Below, piece after piece: positions 35,889-47,801 of a stretch of 64,000 bases of DNA (position 1 is its first letter; each line of letters opens with the position of its first letter). The stretch is from Zygnema cylindricum (taxonomy: Eukaryota > Streptophyta > Zygnematophyceae > Zygnematales > Zygnemataceae): NCBI GenBank assembly GCA_037447655.1, contig JBBHKE010003410.1, positions 383,341 to 447,340 of the forward strand. Direction: 5' to 3'. A program made the position numbers and the translations under genes. The notes under the pieces are model-generated. The model saw nothing but the letters and a program-made list of their open reading frames with translations, did no database searches and had not been told where the DNA came from.

Positions 35889-37074
35889 TACAGTCATGAT
35901 CAAACACGAGGGGGTCAAGGCTACCCTAAAGGCTTGGTATAAGCTGCCTACTTTGGGGACGTATGAAGGTATTAGAGTTAGATTAAACAAGTTGAACAAT
36001 TGAATAGTTTTTATTATCAATGGTATCCTTTCGGGCTTGTGCTTACTTTTGTTTATTGGGTTATACTTCTATCGATGTTCTGAATGTGATACAACAATAG
36101 GTTATATGCTTGCCATCAAATATACATGTCTCCGTTGACAATGAGCATATCTATTGAGCAGAGGTGGTGGATCTTTCTACATAAATATCAATTTAATGGA
36201 TATGGTAGATGGGTCACTAGTAAAATTTGGTGCGTGTTCCAAAAAAACACCCATCCGATTCTCATTTAACTATAGGTTTTAGGCTTGACCTTAAATATAG
36301 ATATCTCCGACGACAATGAGTACATCAATTGAGCAGAAGTGGCGAGACTTTCTATATAAATGTCGGTTTAATGGATGTGATCGATAGGTCACTTGTAAAA
36401 TCTGGTGCCAGTTCCGAAAGATCATCCAGTTCCGAAAGAACAACTAGTGTTTACACAACATCAAATTGTTGTTATCAAACGAGCTCGAGATGGCCCACAT
36501 CCTAATCCAAAAGGCATTTGAGATTTATAAGTAATTGAATAACATGTTTCGGAAGCCTATTATAAGATACAGATAACACATAAAGTATAACATTAAATGA
36601 TTCAAAATCGGTAAATCGGAGACTATCATTGCTCGGAGCTCTACAGTTGATAAATTATATTGTTCAACAAAACTGTTGATCGAAAATGCTTGTTTTATAG
36701 TGACCTTTTTGCATGATCAACAAAAATCATTTGAACAACAAGCTTACCAAAAACTTAAACAGTTAGCTCATGTAGATTAAAATCTAGTCATAACCATTTA
36801 GATAGTTATGAATGAAGAAAAAAACCAACAAACAATAAAAATAGTAAACAAGTTTAACCATTCAATAGTCAATTTCGGAGAAAGGATCAAAATCAAAATA
36901 GTTAGAATAAAATTTGTTCTCAAAGTTGCATGTCCAAAAACTTCGTTGTTTGCTTAAAAAAATGAAAAAAAATAGGTGATCAATTTTCCAACTCCAAAGA
37001 GCAAGGAACTTTTCGCGCTTTCCAATAAAACAGCAAGTGAAAAAGACTAATTATGGATCATGTCGGGTTATAGA
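35889..37074. repeat. Unassigned stretch with a two-unit direct repeat
   Basis: Two copies of about 130 bp (36117-36250 and 36292-36425) share TATC-TCCG-x-x-GACAATGAG, ATTGAGCAGA, TTTAATGGAT and GGTCACT-x-GTAAAAT, with a period of about 175 bp. They are roughly 80% alike. The remainder is AT-rich with nothing recognised. Confidence 0.7.
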
Positions 37075-38529
37075 TGTTGTCCATAGCCTATTTCAGCCAT
37101 GGATTACTCACGGAAAACACCCACAGACTACCCCAAAAAAGTTGTGTTTAAGACAACACAGATTACTCCACAATATACAAAAGCACCTCAAACTGCATCA
37201 GTATGTATTATGTACTCAACACTATAACCTACCAAAGTTAGAGCCTGATCCACAAATGAATCTAAAAGATATAAGCTCCAGAGTTTCCCAAAAACAGCTG
37301 ACAGGTTATCAAACTAACCAAGTAAATCTCTCACAGAATTCTACAGAAACAGCAGAACAAAATGAAATTACACAACCATATAGGTTCTATATCATAGAAC
37401 ATCCACACAAAGTTTCATATCAAGATATCAATCATAGTGATCACACTGACAGGTCAAAGATGCTGAAAAACAGTCTGCCATTACTTTGATAAACTCAGCT
37501 GATATTGAAAAATAAACTAAGTCCTACATTTTATACTCACGTAGCTATCTACTGAGCCTTGCACTAATCAAGGTACTACACGTGTAACTAAGTACTGTAC
37601 CCTAATAAAATCATTGTACGTCAACGGTATGTCTACTGTACCGGAAGTACATCCAAAACCCTAATTGTAACTTTTATCCTATTTCAACAATGTAACACAA
37701 AAAACTAAATCACTACATACAAATTAATGTTGTTTCAGATATTTACTGATAGTGTCGGTACATACATTGTGCCACTTGCTTGGTCAACAATTGGCGAATC
37801 CGTCCAAATTACTGTAAGTTTCCGTACTAGTCAATTCTGAATTCACGGATCGTCGTAAGATGTAAAGTAAATCTTCGTGATGGACGACACGCGTCTAAAT
37901 CATTAGCTGTGGTCCCATTTCAAATTGATGCTTAATCAGCATGGTTCACATAAGTCCAGGCGATTGTTGTTGTGCGGTACGAAGCACCTGAGTGCGTACG
38001 GCGGGCTTTGTTACTTGTGGTCCTGCGCGAATCGCGTCCGTCGACACGATTCGAATCAACGTTCCATACTGAATCCGTACTGTCAATTTACCGGATGTTC
38101 GGTCCAAACTTCATCCGTTCGATTCTGCGAATCTGCTCGTTCGATGTTAGACACGTGTATGTGAGTGTCGGCGCCATTCCGAAATATCTGCAAAATTCTC
38201 ATTTGCTGACGCGTGTCCCTGTAGAAGTACAGTACACTCTTTTGTCCTTATACTACTGTAACACTATTACGGGTCAGTACTAAAGTGTGTATACCAAAAA
38301 TTATTCTAAGTACAAATCCCTCTCTCACTGACCTATTTACTGAGTACTAAAGTTTTCAAATCACAACACTCCCCTAAAACTTTAGACTCAGTACTTCACT
38401 CAGTCTACAGAACTGTGTACTGTAATTCAGGTACGTACTGAAGCAAGGACTAAGAAAAAATATTCTAAGTTCGGAAGTTCCCTCCCACAACCTTCACTAC
38501 CAAACATCCAAAACTTAACAAAAACAACA
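37075..38529 (-). repeat. Copia family 2 LTR with attached leader and first gag codons
   Basis: On the minus strand the LTR starts TGTTGTTTTTG at 38529, right after the polypurine GGAGAAG. A second polypurine-TGTTG junction (TTTTAGGGGAG then TGTTGTGA) sits inside at 38368. A tRNA-iMet-like primer site TGGATCAGGCTC lies at 37252-37241. The leader then continues to an ATG (37106) and nine gag codons before homology stops at 37075. The piece thus combines an LTR with the start of a further, truncated interior. Confidence 0.7.
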
Positions 38530-39590
38530 CTTCTCCTAAGTTTTGGATGTGTTAGTTTTAAGCATACATATACCAGCAACTCTAGACTTTGTCAGACTTC
38601 CAGCCACTCCAATTTTTCTCCTGTCATTCTCCTTCCTTACTCTAATTTTCTTATCATCTTTTCTCGATGTTTCTTTCGGTTTTGTTTTCAGTTCAGTTTG
38701 TTTTATATCTAAAAAATATTCCGCATTCAATTTTATGTGTACTTCACTTCCCTTTACCCCTCTTTCTTCAAGATTCTCATCCCCTTGTAAGTAATTTTCA
38801 CACACCAATCTATCACAAGAGAGAGTTACAAAAAACAAATCTTTTTCACTCTTTTCTTTCTCCACACTATCTTTGGTGACCACACTATTTTCAGTTTCTT
38901 CCACTTTCATTTTCGGATCCCTTTCACTTCCTTCAACTTCTGCTATTTCAGTAACCCCTTATTTTTGTAAGTTTGTGTCACTCACCAATCTGTCATCGGA
39001 AACATTGACAGTAGACAAAACCTTTTCAGTTACTTCTTCCTCTAACACTATGCGGATTGCTTGGCTTAAGTTCCAATCTCTTCTATCAATTTTAGCTATT
39101 TATTTGATGCATCTCAATAGTCACTAGGTAAGCCTCTCATTAATAAGACTTGTTGTGCATCTATAAAGATTCCTCCTGCCAAAGCATTCACTGCAAATAA
39201 TCTTTCTATACCAGTACAATACTCCACCATGCTTCCGCCTACATACTTAAATCCAAAAAGTTTAGAGGCGCTACTAAACCAGTGATACAAAGAGGTCTCT
39301 TACTACCTACATTCTAGACATTTCCTTTGTTCAGCTGCACTTTTCAACTTAAGGTATGTCATTACCAGTGTCTGTGTCAAGGAGTTCTTGATAACCCTCA
39401 GACACTCACAGTTCTTCTTCTCCCATCCAATTGATGTTTCGGCCAAGGTTCCATCCACCACATCCATTAGCTCTATCATCTCGAAGTAGCTCCCAAGCAC
39501 ACACTTCTTGTAGTGATAGTTAGATCCATCAAATATAGGTAGCCATGGGCGTGGCCCCATAACCTGTTGTCCATAGCCTATTTCAGCCAT
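38530..39590 (-). pseudogene. Copia family 2 gag-only interior
   Basis: The minus frame from 39590 starts MAEIGYGQQVMGPRPW and has LPIFDGSNYHY, FEMIELMDVVDGTL and WEKKNCECLRVIKNSL, the N-terminal gag pattern of plant copia elements. Translation breaks near 39303 but continues in other frames (KLFGFKYVGGSMVEYC, then AQQVLLMRGLPSD). A charged Lys/Glu-rich frame, 38910-38536, stops exactly at the polypurine tract. No protease, integrase, reverse transcriptase or RNase H: a small gag-only derivative. Confidence 0.8.
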
Positions 39591-39792
39591 GGATTACTCA
39601 CGGACACTCACAGTTCTTCTTCTCCCATCCAATTGATGTTTCGGCCAAGGTTCCATCCACCACATCCATTAGCTCAATCATCTTGAAGTAGCTCCCAAGC
39701 ACACACTTCTTGTAGTGATAGTTAGATCCATCAAATATAGGTTGCCATGGGCGTGGCCCCATAACCTGTTGTCCATAGCCTATTTCAGCCAT
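39568..39792 (-). repeat. Tandem duplication of the gag 5' end
   Basis: The first about 65 gag codons occur twice in a row: 39792-39598, and again as the start of the longer frame at 39590. Both start MAEIGYGQQVMGPRPW. They differ at very few positions (WQPIF versus WLPIF, FKM versus FEM), so the duplication is recent compared with the rest. The upstream copy breaks at the segment preceding the second ATG. Confidence 0.9.
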
Positions 39793-40406
39793 GGATTACT
39801 CACGGAAAACACCCATAGACTACCCCAAAACAGCTGTGTTTAAGACAACACATATTACTCCACAATATACAAAAGCACCTCAAACTGCACCAGTATAGAG
39901 TATGTACTCAACACTATAACCTACCAAAGTTAGAGCCTGATCCACAAATGAATCTAAAAGATATGAGCTCCAGAGTTTCCCAAAAACAACTGACAGGTTA
40001 TCAAACTAACCAAGTAAATCTCTCACATAATTCTACAGAAACAGCAACACAGAATGAAACTACACAACCATATAGGTTCTATATCATAGAACATCCACAC
40101 AAAGTTTCATATCAATATATCAATCAGAGTGATCACACTGACAGGTCAAAGATGCAAAAAAACAGTTTGCCGTTACTTTGATAAACTCAGCTAATATTTA
40201 CAAATAAACTTAGTCCTACATTTTATACTCACATAGCTATCTACTGAGTCTTGCACTAATCAAGGTACTACATGTGTAACTAAGTACTGTACTCTAATAA
40301 AGAGTCAGTGTACGTCAACGGTACGTCTACTGTATCGGAAGTACGTCCAAAACCCTAATTGTAACTTTTATCATATTTCAACAATGTATCACTAAAAACT
40401 AAATCA
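39793..40406 (-). repeat. Copia family 2 leader and truncated 5' LTR
   Basis: Matches 37107-37716 closely over about 600 bp, including the primer-site-like TGGATCAGGCTC at 39944-39933. Homology ends abruptly at about 40406, so roughly 460 of about 1280 bp of LTR remain. Plus-strand open frames here and at 37037-37489 are antisense reads of the LTR. Confidence 0.8.
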
Positions 40407-41389
40407 GAACAATAGAGACAAAGGGCTTCTGCTTATATGCGTTGGATGACAACATATTTGATAATCTCAATACTACCCCGTGCAAACACAACGTAAGGCA
40501 TATGGCTTATACGACGTGTAGACACTTGAAAGAGCGTTTATCGTGGATAGCTTTTTTCACACATGGAAGAATTTTACTTGTTAAGTGTGTGGGAATGGTC
40601 AACTTTGAGGATATTAGCCACACACTGAAGGGTTAGAGCGATGTCGTATCAAATTTTAAAAAGGAAAACAATCGGCGGTCAAGGTTTACACCCATAACCT
40701 TGGAGAATCAATGAAGGCTTGTAGTAAAGATGTTAAAAAAAAAATGGTACAAAATGGTACAAAACAGTACGGCGTGATCGACCCTACTTTTTCTCTAATG
40801 GAAGTTTTACCTTAGGTGCCGAAGTCCACATATAAACACACCTAATAAAATATTTGTGCGTCGAAGTGTTGGACCGCATTGTGTACCGTGGTACTACGCC
40901 AATAATATTATATGGCATAAGCACCAAATAATAAGAATCCAAATGGAACACCACCCTAACCATAAGAGACAACATAATCAATAGAATGACGCACGAAACC
41001 AACACAAAATGTAGGTTGACTCGACTTCGACCGAACCGCCTATTTTCCCAATATCCTAACAATTTAAACGTTGTAGTTGCGTTAAGTGCTGGTGTTTTTT
41101 CAAGCCTGTTGGAAAATCCACACTATAGACATAGAGAAAGTCGTAAAACATTTATAGTATGAGAAAGTATTTTAACGTTTAGTAGCACTCTTTATGTGGA
41201 AATATTGTAACGATAACGTTAGGTACATACGAGTTTTCAACTTCTAGCCGTTCCCCCTACGTCTAGTTGACGGCCCGGCAGCAGTCAAGCTCATGCGAAA
41301 CATCGCGCCGAATAATACACTCATACGGACTCTTAAGTACAGTCGTGTTATAACATAATGTGCGATGGAAAAACCATCAAAGTACAAAG
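40407..41389. other. Unassigned AT-rich stretch
   Basis: A 92-codon minus frame (41062-40784) has no recognised motif. No transposon ends could be defined. Confidence 0.5.
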
Positions 41390-43945
41390 GGGGTAAAAAA
41401 AAGAAATAGAACATTTAAAGACTACAAGAGCCAACAACTAGGAAAACAAAACAAAACAAAACAAAACCAACAAATGAGGAAAAACACAAGCAACTTGGCT
41501 AATCAGCAAAACTAAAGCAAAAACCAAAGATGACTAGACAAAAAAGGAAAAACCCACTCTATATGATGCTCCACAACCCCAGCCAACTAAATTCCACACC
41601 CTCGAAGATCGTGGATGTGGACTGGATCTCGTGAAGGAAGGTCTAGGAGGCTTCGCCTATCGTCTACCACCGTGCTTCGACGGAGAAGCACCGTGCTTCG
41701 ACGGAGAAGAGCCGCAGCTTGCGCTCGTTGAAGGGCGACCGATACACGTTGCCGATAAAAAGCAACCAGAAGACTTGGGGGAGGGCTCTTTGGACCCCTA
41801 GTTTCAAAAGCTATCTTAGCACAGTTGCGAAGAAAATAACCGAAAGACTTGTCCAAAAAACCAAAAATCTTTGCGGCAAACGAGAGAAACTGGTCCGCCA
41901 GGTCCTGGTGAGCGTAATCCCTCTCTTTAGAAGCCACTGCGTCCTGAGCCGCCACGCCTGAATGCCTTGCCGCGCGAGAAGAAATGTGGGTCCCAGTCGG
42001 AGTAGTAAAGACCACATCACCCAAAATTCGCCCAGTCCCGAAAGGAAAACCAAGTCAACCCAAGGGCTTCGGAAACCATTAGATTGGGGACGAGGAGGTA
42101 AGATATGAGAAACCTCTCGCTTCACAATGTAGCCTGCTTCAACACTAATCGCAGCAACCGCATCATGAACCAAATCATGCGCGACGGTACGTTCACCCCC
42201 CCGCGAACAACGAAGTAAATGGATGCCGTCTGAGTCAATAGGTTGGTTGCAAACACAGTTGGGGCGCCCAAGAAGGGAAGGGTGAGGCAAACCTAAACGA
42301 AGGCAGATAGCAAAGGTGAATTGGCCAAGCGTCTTACAAAGTGTCGAAAAATTGTGTGTTGCCTGTAACCACGAACCAGCTCCCGGCCCAGAACACGAAC
42401 GTAAACGAGCACGCGATTAAACAGAGGTAGCGCATTTAATAGATCATGGAATTCAGCGACTGCCAACTGCTCGGATATGCGTTGCTGCACATGGTAGTTA
42501 TTGTCAACAATAAGAGACGAGAAAGGTGGCGCTTAGTTTGGGCATCAGACGATAGGAGTGCACGGGCGGAGAGAGGACTTTAATGAAACGGAAAAATATT
42601 ATCCTCCACTTTAAGGAAGACTTGAGCTAGTATGGGAACATCATTTGCTATAAAACGGGAAGCGATTGCAGGCGCCACTAAAGCCCAACTACCCAAAAAA
42701 GCCGCTGGAGCAACTCGAGCCACTGGAATCAAACCTAAACCCCCGTTGGAAATTGGAAATCTAGCTTGACGGCGTGCGAATGAACCCTTTGGGCCATCAA
42801 AAATCCCATGCCCAACAAGGTGATGGAGAACATTAAAAAGCTGATCGTCGAACCTTTTTAGAGAGGAAAAAAATGGATCCGTTGGTGGTACCGTCCGAGC
42901 GAGATACAGAGGACGTTAAGCAAAGCAACGAGTGAGGATTTGAAATGCCACCTAGGAGTGGGAGAGCTTAGGAAGTTTTTCACAGTGCGAGAGGTCGTCA
43001 AACAAAGCATCAGTGACAACTTGGTTCACAAAAGATGGGGCACCGATAGGAGAGCCTAAAGCCTTAATACCATCCGTCGGAGATGCAATACAAAAACCCA
43101 CAGGAACAGGGAAGTCTAAAGGTAAGCCTTGCGGGCACCAAGCCACACATTTAGATGGCTTAAATGACAAACCAATCCAACGAAGTTGCTCCGCAAAATG
43201 AGAAAAGGTAGATAAAACTTGGTCACGAGGGCCCACAATATGAGTATCATCTGCGATAGAAGGGAATAAACAACCAGGAAAAGTCACAGCAGAGTTGCAT
43301 AAGGCTTGATGTTGAACTAAAGCAAAAAGAGGGGCCCCCAAAGGATCACCTTGACGAGTGTCAGTCGCAGATTCTAATGTGGCAACCTCACTAAAAGGAC
43401 CGCCAAGAGGAAAGACGAGGGAGCTCGTGCGAGAATAAAATGCACGAACAAAAGGGAAAATGTGGCTGATAGGAGATGAAACATGCCTCAATTCTCAAAA
43501 GATAGCATTACGGTTGACACTGTTAAAGGCGTTAGCGACATCTACGTGGAGTACTACCCAATCCGAAACAGCCCGAATACCATGAACAACGCCTCACAAC
43601 CCCTTTTTGTAGCAACTCCGAACTGGTGCGGTGAAAAATGGTCATGGAAAGCCCCTTGGAGTTGAATACACATTGAGCGAGCAACTAAACGGTACAACAC
43701 CTCACTGATAGCAAATTGGGCGAATTCCCCCAGCAGGCTTAGTAACAGCAACAAGGCGAGCCGCAGAGAGAAGAGGTACAACATTGTGAGGAATGTGTTC
43801 TCGAGCCACCTTTGAAGCCACCTTAAAAAGAAGATCAAAACCTTGAGAGGGGATGTTTTGAGGAAAGATGTTCTTGAGGAGTTCATACACCATCCCAGAT
43901 GGGCAACTACTTGGTCGCAGCAAAAAATTCTCTGCGATTAGCAAT
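41390..43945 (-). pseudogene. LINE (non-LTR retrotransposon) with reverse transcriptase and Zn/nuclease-like C-terminus, frameshifted
   Basis: Read on the minus strand. FLLRPSSCPSGM and AARLVAVTKPAGGIRPIC (43945-43704) open the reverse transcriptase. After a frameshift come EVLYRLVARSM and HQFGVATKRGCEAL. The frame 43491-42952 carries TRQGDPLGAPLFALV and the catalytic IADD box (FPSIADDTHIVGP), then LGSPIGAPSF. The stretch 42951-42500 is interrupted. 42290 onward gives CVCNQPIDSDGIHLLRCSRG, a zinc-like CX..HX..C arrangement, then VHDAVAAISVEAG and WVDLVF, resembling the nuclease-like tail of this LINE class. 42024-41587 gives the end of the protein (ARHSGVAAQDAVASKERDYA). The noncoding 3' region contains a TTTTG run. 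It is 5'-truncated near 43945 and has several breaks, so it is inactive. Confidence 0.85.
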
Positions 43946-45183
43946 TCCCTTTTTATTTTGGCTCTACTTTCTAATTTTGTGCGCTGACTTGTTGGCGTCC
44001 GAAAAAGTAAAAAAACGTTATTTTTCTGGTGAGTAGCCCTTAGAGGCGTACAGACAAGAACTTTTTTAATAATACGAAAAACAATAGTACGGGCGTTAAT
44101 AACGCTATATTTTATATTTATTTTCTTGTTGACCTCAATAAATCGATCATCAACACTATTACTTTTTTCTCTGTATTCGTTTACTAATTGCGTTTACTTC
44201 CAAAAAATAGTAGAGTAAATTTAAACATTACATTAATTGGACCAAAGCTTACCACGTCATATTTTTCAAATAGTATGGATAAAAACACAGTTTGGTCGTC
44301 CTGGTCGAAAATCCCGCTAAAACTTTAGAACATTGTGAATCCTTACTCTTGTAGTGTTAATATTTTTGTATGCCGCTTAAATTTTTTTTTTCTCCGTACA
44401 CATTCGTCTCATTGTGTATCTGATGGTTACGATTAAAAGGTAAGAATTTCAACTTCCGATTGGCGGTCAAAACTAAAAAGTCGGACAGATGTGTCAGGAA
44501 AAAATATGTTTTTAAGTGTTTTAGGTTTTTCGTAACACTAATAGCGATACACTATATATTGTAGACGAATTTATGTAGTTATAACTGATAGATTTGCGGT
44601 TGACCTTACGGAGCCTTTATGGTCGTCTGGATCCTCTCTCCTGTTGACGTTGGTTAACGACATTCCATAAATAAACATTTGTCGTCGATATAATTATAGA
44701 CGGTCAAGATTGGAGCGACATCAATGGACAGTGAAGATTGGAGCGACATCAATGGACGGTCAGTATTGGAGTGACATCTATGGACGGTCAAGATTTGATT
44801 GAAATCTATGGACGGTCGAGATTTGATCGACACATATGCTAGCTTTGCAGTTCCGTCAACCGCATCAGAATGTTCCACGACCTCCCATGCTCTTGGCAAG
44901 GGATCGTGTTAGATATTATATTTTAATTCGTGAACTCCTCAAGGTAAAGCATTGTACATTAAGAATTCAGTGCGCTCTTAAAATGATGATAATCACACGA
45001 AATTAAAAACTCGTACCTTTTTGCTTATTTAGTAGGGCGATTCTTTCAAAATATCAGCACTTTATAGCCGCACGAACTGCTTCTGACGAGTAACTCGTTA
45101 TAATAATTTAGTGCGATATACCCTACGGAATTTCCTCTCTTTTTTTTAGTCGTTTTGACTGCTGAACATTTAGGTGGGAGTTA
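43946..45183. repeat. Unassigned sequence with a 30-bp tandem repeat
   Basis: At 44699-44831 about five units of roughly 30 bp (GGTCAAGATTGGAGCGACAT then CAATGGAC) diverge progressively. 44390-44480 has TTTCTCCGTACACATTCGTC and GATTGGCGGTC, related to the family E segments at 61.3 and 62.5 kb. AACACTAATAGCGATACAC at 44532-44550 resembles a family C right end. No whole element is delimited. Confidence 0.65.
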
Positions 45184-45962
45184 GGGTATGTCCCCATGTA
45201 CTTGTAACTCAGCGAACCTACTTTGTATTTTAGCGCGGATCCGCTGGACCCGGTTTTAAAGTGTCCCTATGTTTGTAAGGACGAAATTGTAACTTACGCT
45301 TGTGACGATTGTATACGTCGACAATACCTGTGACGGTTGTCAACGTCTACAACTTGTGGTCGCACGTTATTTTTTGGAATTGCTTTGTGACGTCGCATGT
45401 CTTACCGTGACATTGTAGATGTACCGCCATACAGCCTGTGCAGTTTCACGGTTAAAGAAGAAGTGTTTTGCCTTTGCGTCGGTTGTCCGGTCGACGTGAA
45501 ATGGCATCGGAATTTGAAGAGCCCTGCAAAAAAAAATCCGTACTGGACGAAAACGGACAAAACCAAACAAATTGTGTACTTTTCTTCGTCGTATTCGAAC
45601 GCAAACGGACAAAACATAGCGAGTTCTGTACTTTTCTTTGTCCTTGGAAATTTTATGAAAATTTTCGAAAATTACAGCACATGCGAATATATGTTACTAT
45701 TTGTTTATCGAAAATACCTAGTTTTAAAACACATCGCGCATGTGTTTTAAACGTAAGGTTGAAGATGACGTTTTTTGTCTTGGAAGTGGGTCGAAAAACA
45801 CAAGACGACAAATTTTCATACATCTTAAAATCGAGGATGACGCAAATTGTACTCTACAAATTTGCGATTCCTTCGTACGGTTGCAACTTAGGCAGTACGG
45901 CGCTAAGTTTTACAGGAAAACGACAGAAAAAAACCCTTACTTATGCACATGGGGACATACCC
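45184..45962 (+). mobile_element. MITE-like element, family B, copy 1 (complete)
   Basis: The left end GGGTATGTCCCCATGT and the right end (inverted) GGGTATGTCCCCATGT are perfect over 16 bp. The 3-bp target duplication TTA is exact (45181-45183 and 45963-45965). GGG-starting ends with a TTA/TAA target are typical of PIF/Harbinger-derived (Tourist-type) MITEs. The left subterminal half contains about four copies of a TGTGACG-x-TTGTA-x-ACGTC motif. Length 779 bp. An open frame through the element is not conserved between copies. Confidence 0.88.
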
Positions 45963-46214
45963 TTATTTTCGCCTTTTTCATTTTGCTATTTTCAACTTCT
46001 TGTATCCTATGTACGGAATCGTACACGTTTCCTTTGAGCTACGTACGCAGTTCAAGAGGCGTAAATTTGAAACCGAACAGTGATAATTTGTCGGTGTTCG
46101 CTCGCAGATTTCGGGTAAACGTCAAGGTTCACATTTGTCGAGAAAGAATGTCGTGGACACGTGGACCTATAAATGCCGTCCGATAGAGGTGAGACAGAAT
46201 CGATGAATGTAGTA

Positions 46215-46783
46215 CACCGTGAATCGCTATTAGCGTTCATAAAGCTAATTCGGCGCCCCCAAATTTTGACCCAAATTCATAAATAGAGTTAATAATTCCA
46301 AAAAAGTTTTTAGCGTTATTTAAAGTACCACAGTTATTAGGAATAATAACTGTAATATAGTGTCGTTTTAAATAGTGTGGCGTTTGGACCGTTCAACTTC
46401 GTACCAATTTGTACTTAAATAAGTAAAAAGTACAAATGAAAGCTTAATACAGTCGCGCACGCATGTGAATGTGCACTCAAAAAACGTGTGATTAAACAAT
46501 TGTGACGTTACACGATTCACGGTGTAGCGTTAACATTTAACTGCGTGAAAAATGCCGGCAAGTGCGGATGTCAGAATCACGTGACGCCTTATGATTTCGA
46601 GCATTTTAGACGTGAAAAGATCGTAATCGTCGAAAATTATAATGGGAAAATCCCAAATTATAGTTATTGATAAATTAGAGTTAATTCTTTTTTAATAAAA
46701 TTTGAAAATCCCAAATTAGCGTTGATAATGCTAATTGTCTTTTAACTCTAATTACTTCATAACGCTAATAGCGATTCTCAGTG
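46215..46783. mobile_element. MITE-like element, family C, copy 3
   Basis: The left end CACCGTGAATCGCTATTAGC pairs with an inverted right end reading CACTGAGAATCGCTATTAGC, and both are flanked by TA. The internal box TAAATAGTGTGGCGTTTGG is at 46370. 569 bp, noncoding, and 249 bp to the right of family B copy 1. Confidence 0.8.
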
Positions 46784-47214
46784 TACTTATGAAATGAAGT
46801 GCTGTCTATTTAAAAAATGGATGCTAGAAATCTCATGAATAAACGTTGCATATTCCTGAGGGTTTTCCAGGTGGAGTTATACGTGGCACTCCTCGAATGG
46901 CTGTCTTACGTCCAAATTAACAATGAACTACGATTCCAGTCCATAGAGACAAAAGGTTTTTTGAATCTTGAGGCTTTGTCTTTTTTCGTCCCGCACCCTA
47001 AAACTCTGCGTACGAACACCGACAATGTTCGGTTCTGAAATTTCAGCCTCCTATTATTTCTGGTCCAATTCGTACGGATTTGGACTTTTTCCCGATTTTT
47101 ACGTCGCATTCGTTACTTTCATACCGGTCGTTTGTTTTTGTCGTCTGTTGTACAAAAAAGTACGAAATAAGTCAACTTAGCCCTAAACATAACATTTAGA
47201 ACGTACGAAAAGCA

Positions 47215-47655
47215 TACGGAAGTATAATATATTGTACAAAATGTATACCCTAAAAACCTAGGAGTACCGAAAATGTAAGGCAGTTGTACTACAATATACC
47301 GGAATGTTCAAAATGCATGGGAATAGACCCTAAAATCTCCCTTCGATAACCCTAAAAAGTACGAAAACATACGGACGCTTTACGAAAATGTACCGAAGAT
47401 GTAAGGCCGTATAGTTGAAATATACGAAAAAGTATGATAATGTACCCTAGAAATCTCAGAGTCATAACCGTCAAAAGTACGAGAATATACGGAAACTGTA
47501 TGCAAATGTACGAAAAAAAGACGGCGAATATACTGAAATGTATGAGAATGCACGAGAATATACCCTAAAATTCCTAAAATCTCCTTTAAATAACCCTAAA
47601 AGTACTGAAATGAACGGATACGGTACGTAATTGTACGAAAAGTTACGGGTACATA
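47215..47655. repeat. Degenerate tandem repeat of about 85-120 bp
   Basis: About four units carry the same ordered words: ACCCTAAAA, ATCTC(CTT), ATAACCCTAAAA, AGTACGAAAA-x-ATACGGA, and then TGTACGAAAATGTA. Unit starts near 47243, 47333, 47450 and 47562. Strongly diverged. Confidence 0.7.
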
Positions 47656-47801
47656 GTCGGGTGCGCATTTAATTATTTTTTTCAACATCGTTAGATTCGA
47701 GTCGTACGAAGTATTCGCGCGTTCGTTTCGTGCGTATTATTCTAATTGGACATCTATGCGTAGTACAAGTAAAAAATTGCTCGGTTCAGTACAGTACAGT
47801 A

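Noticed and set aside
37037-37489. Paired plus-strand frames (also 39948-40181) with nearly identical proteins
   Set aside because: They are antisense reads of the duplicated copia family 2 LTR and leader, so similarity reflects repeat copies, not a gene pair.
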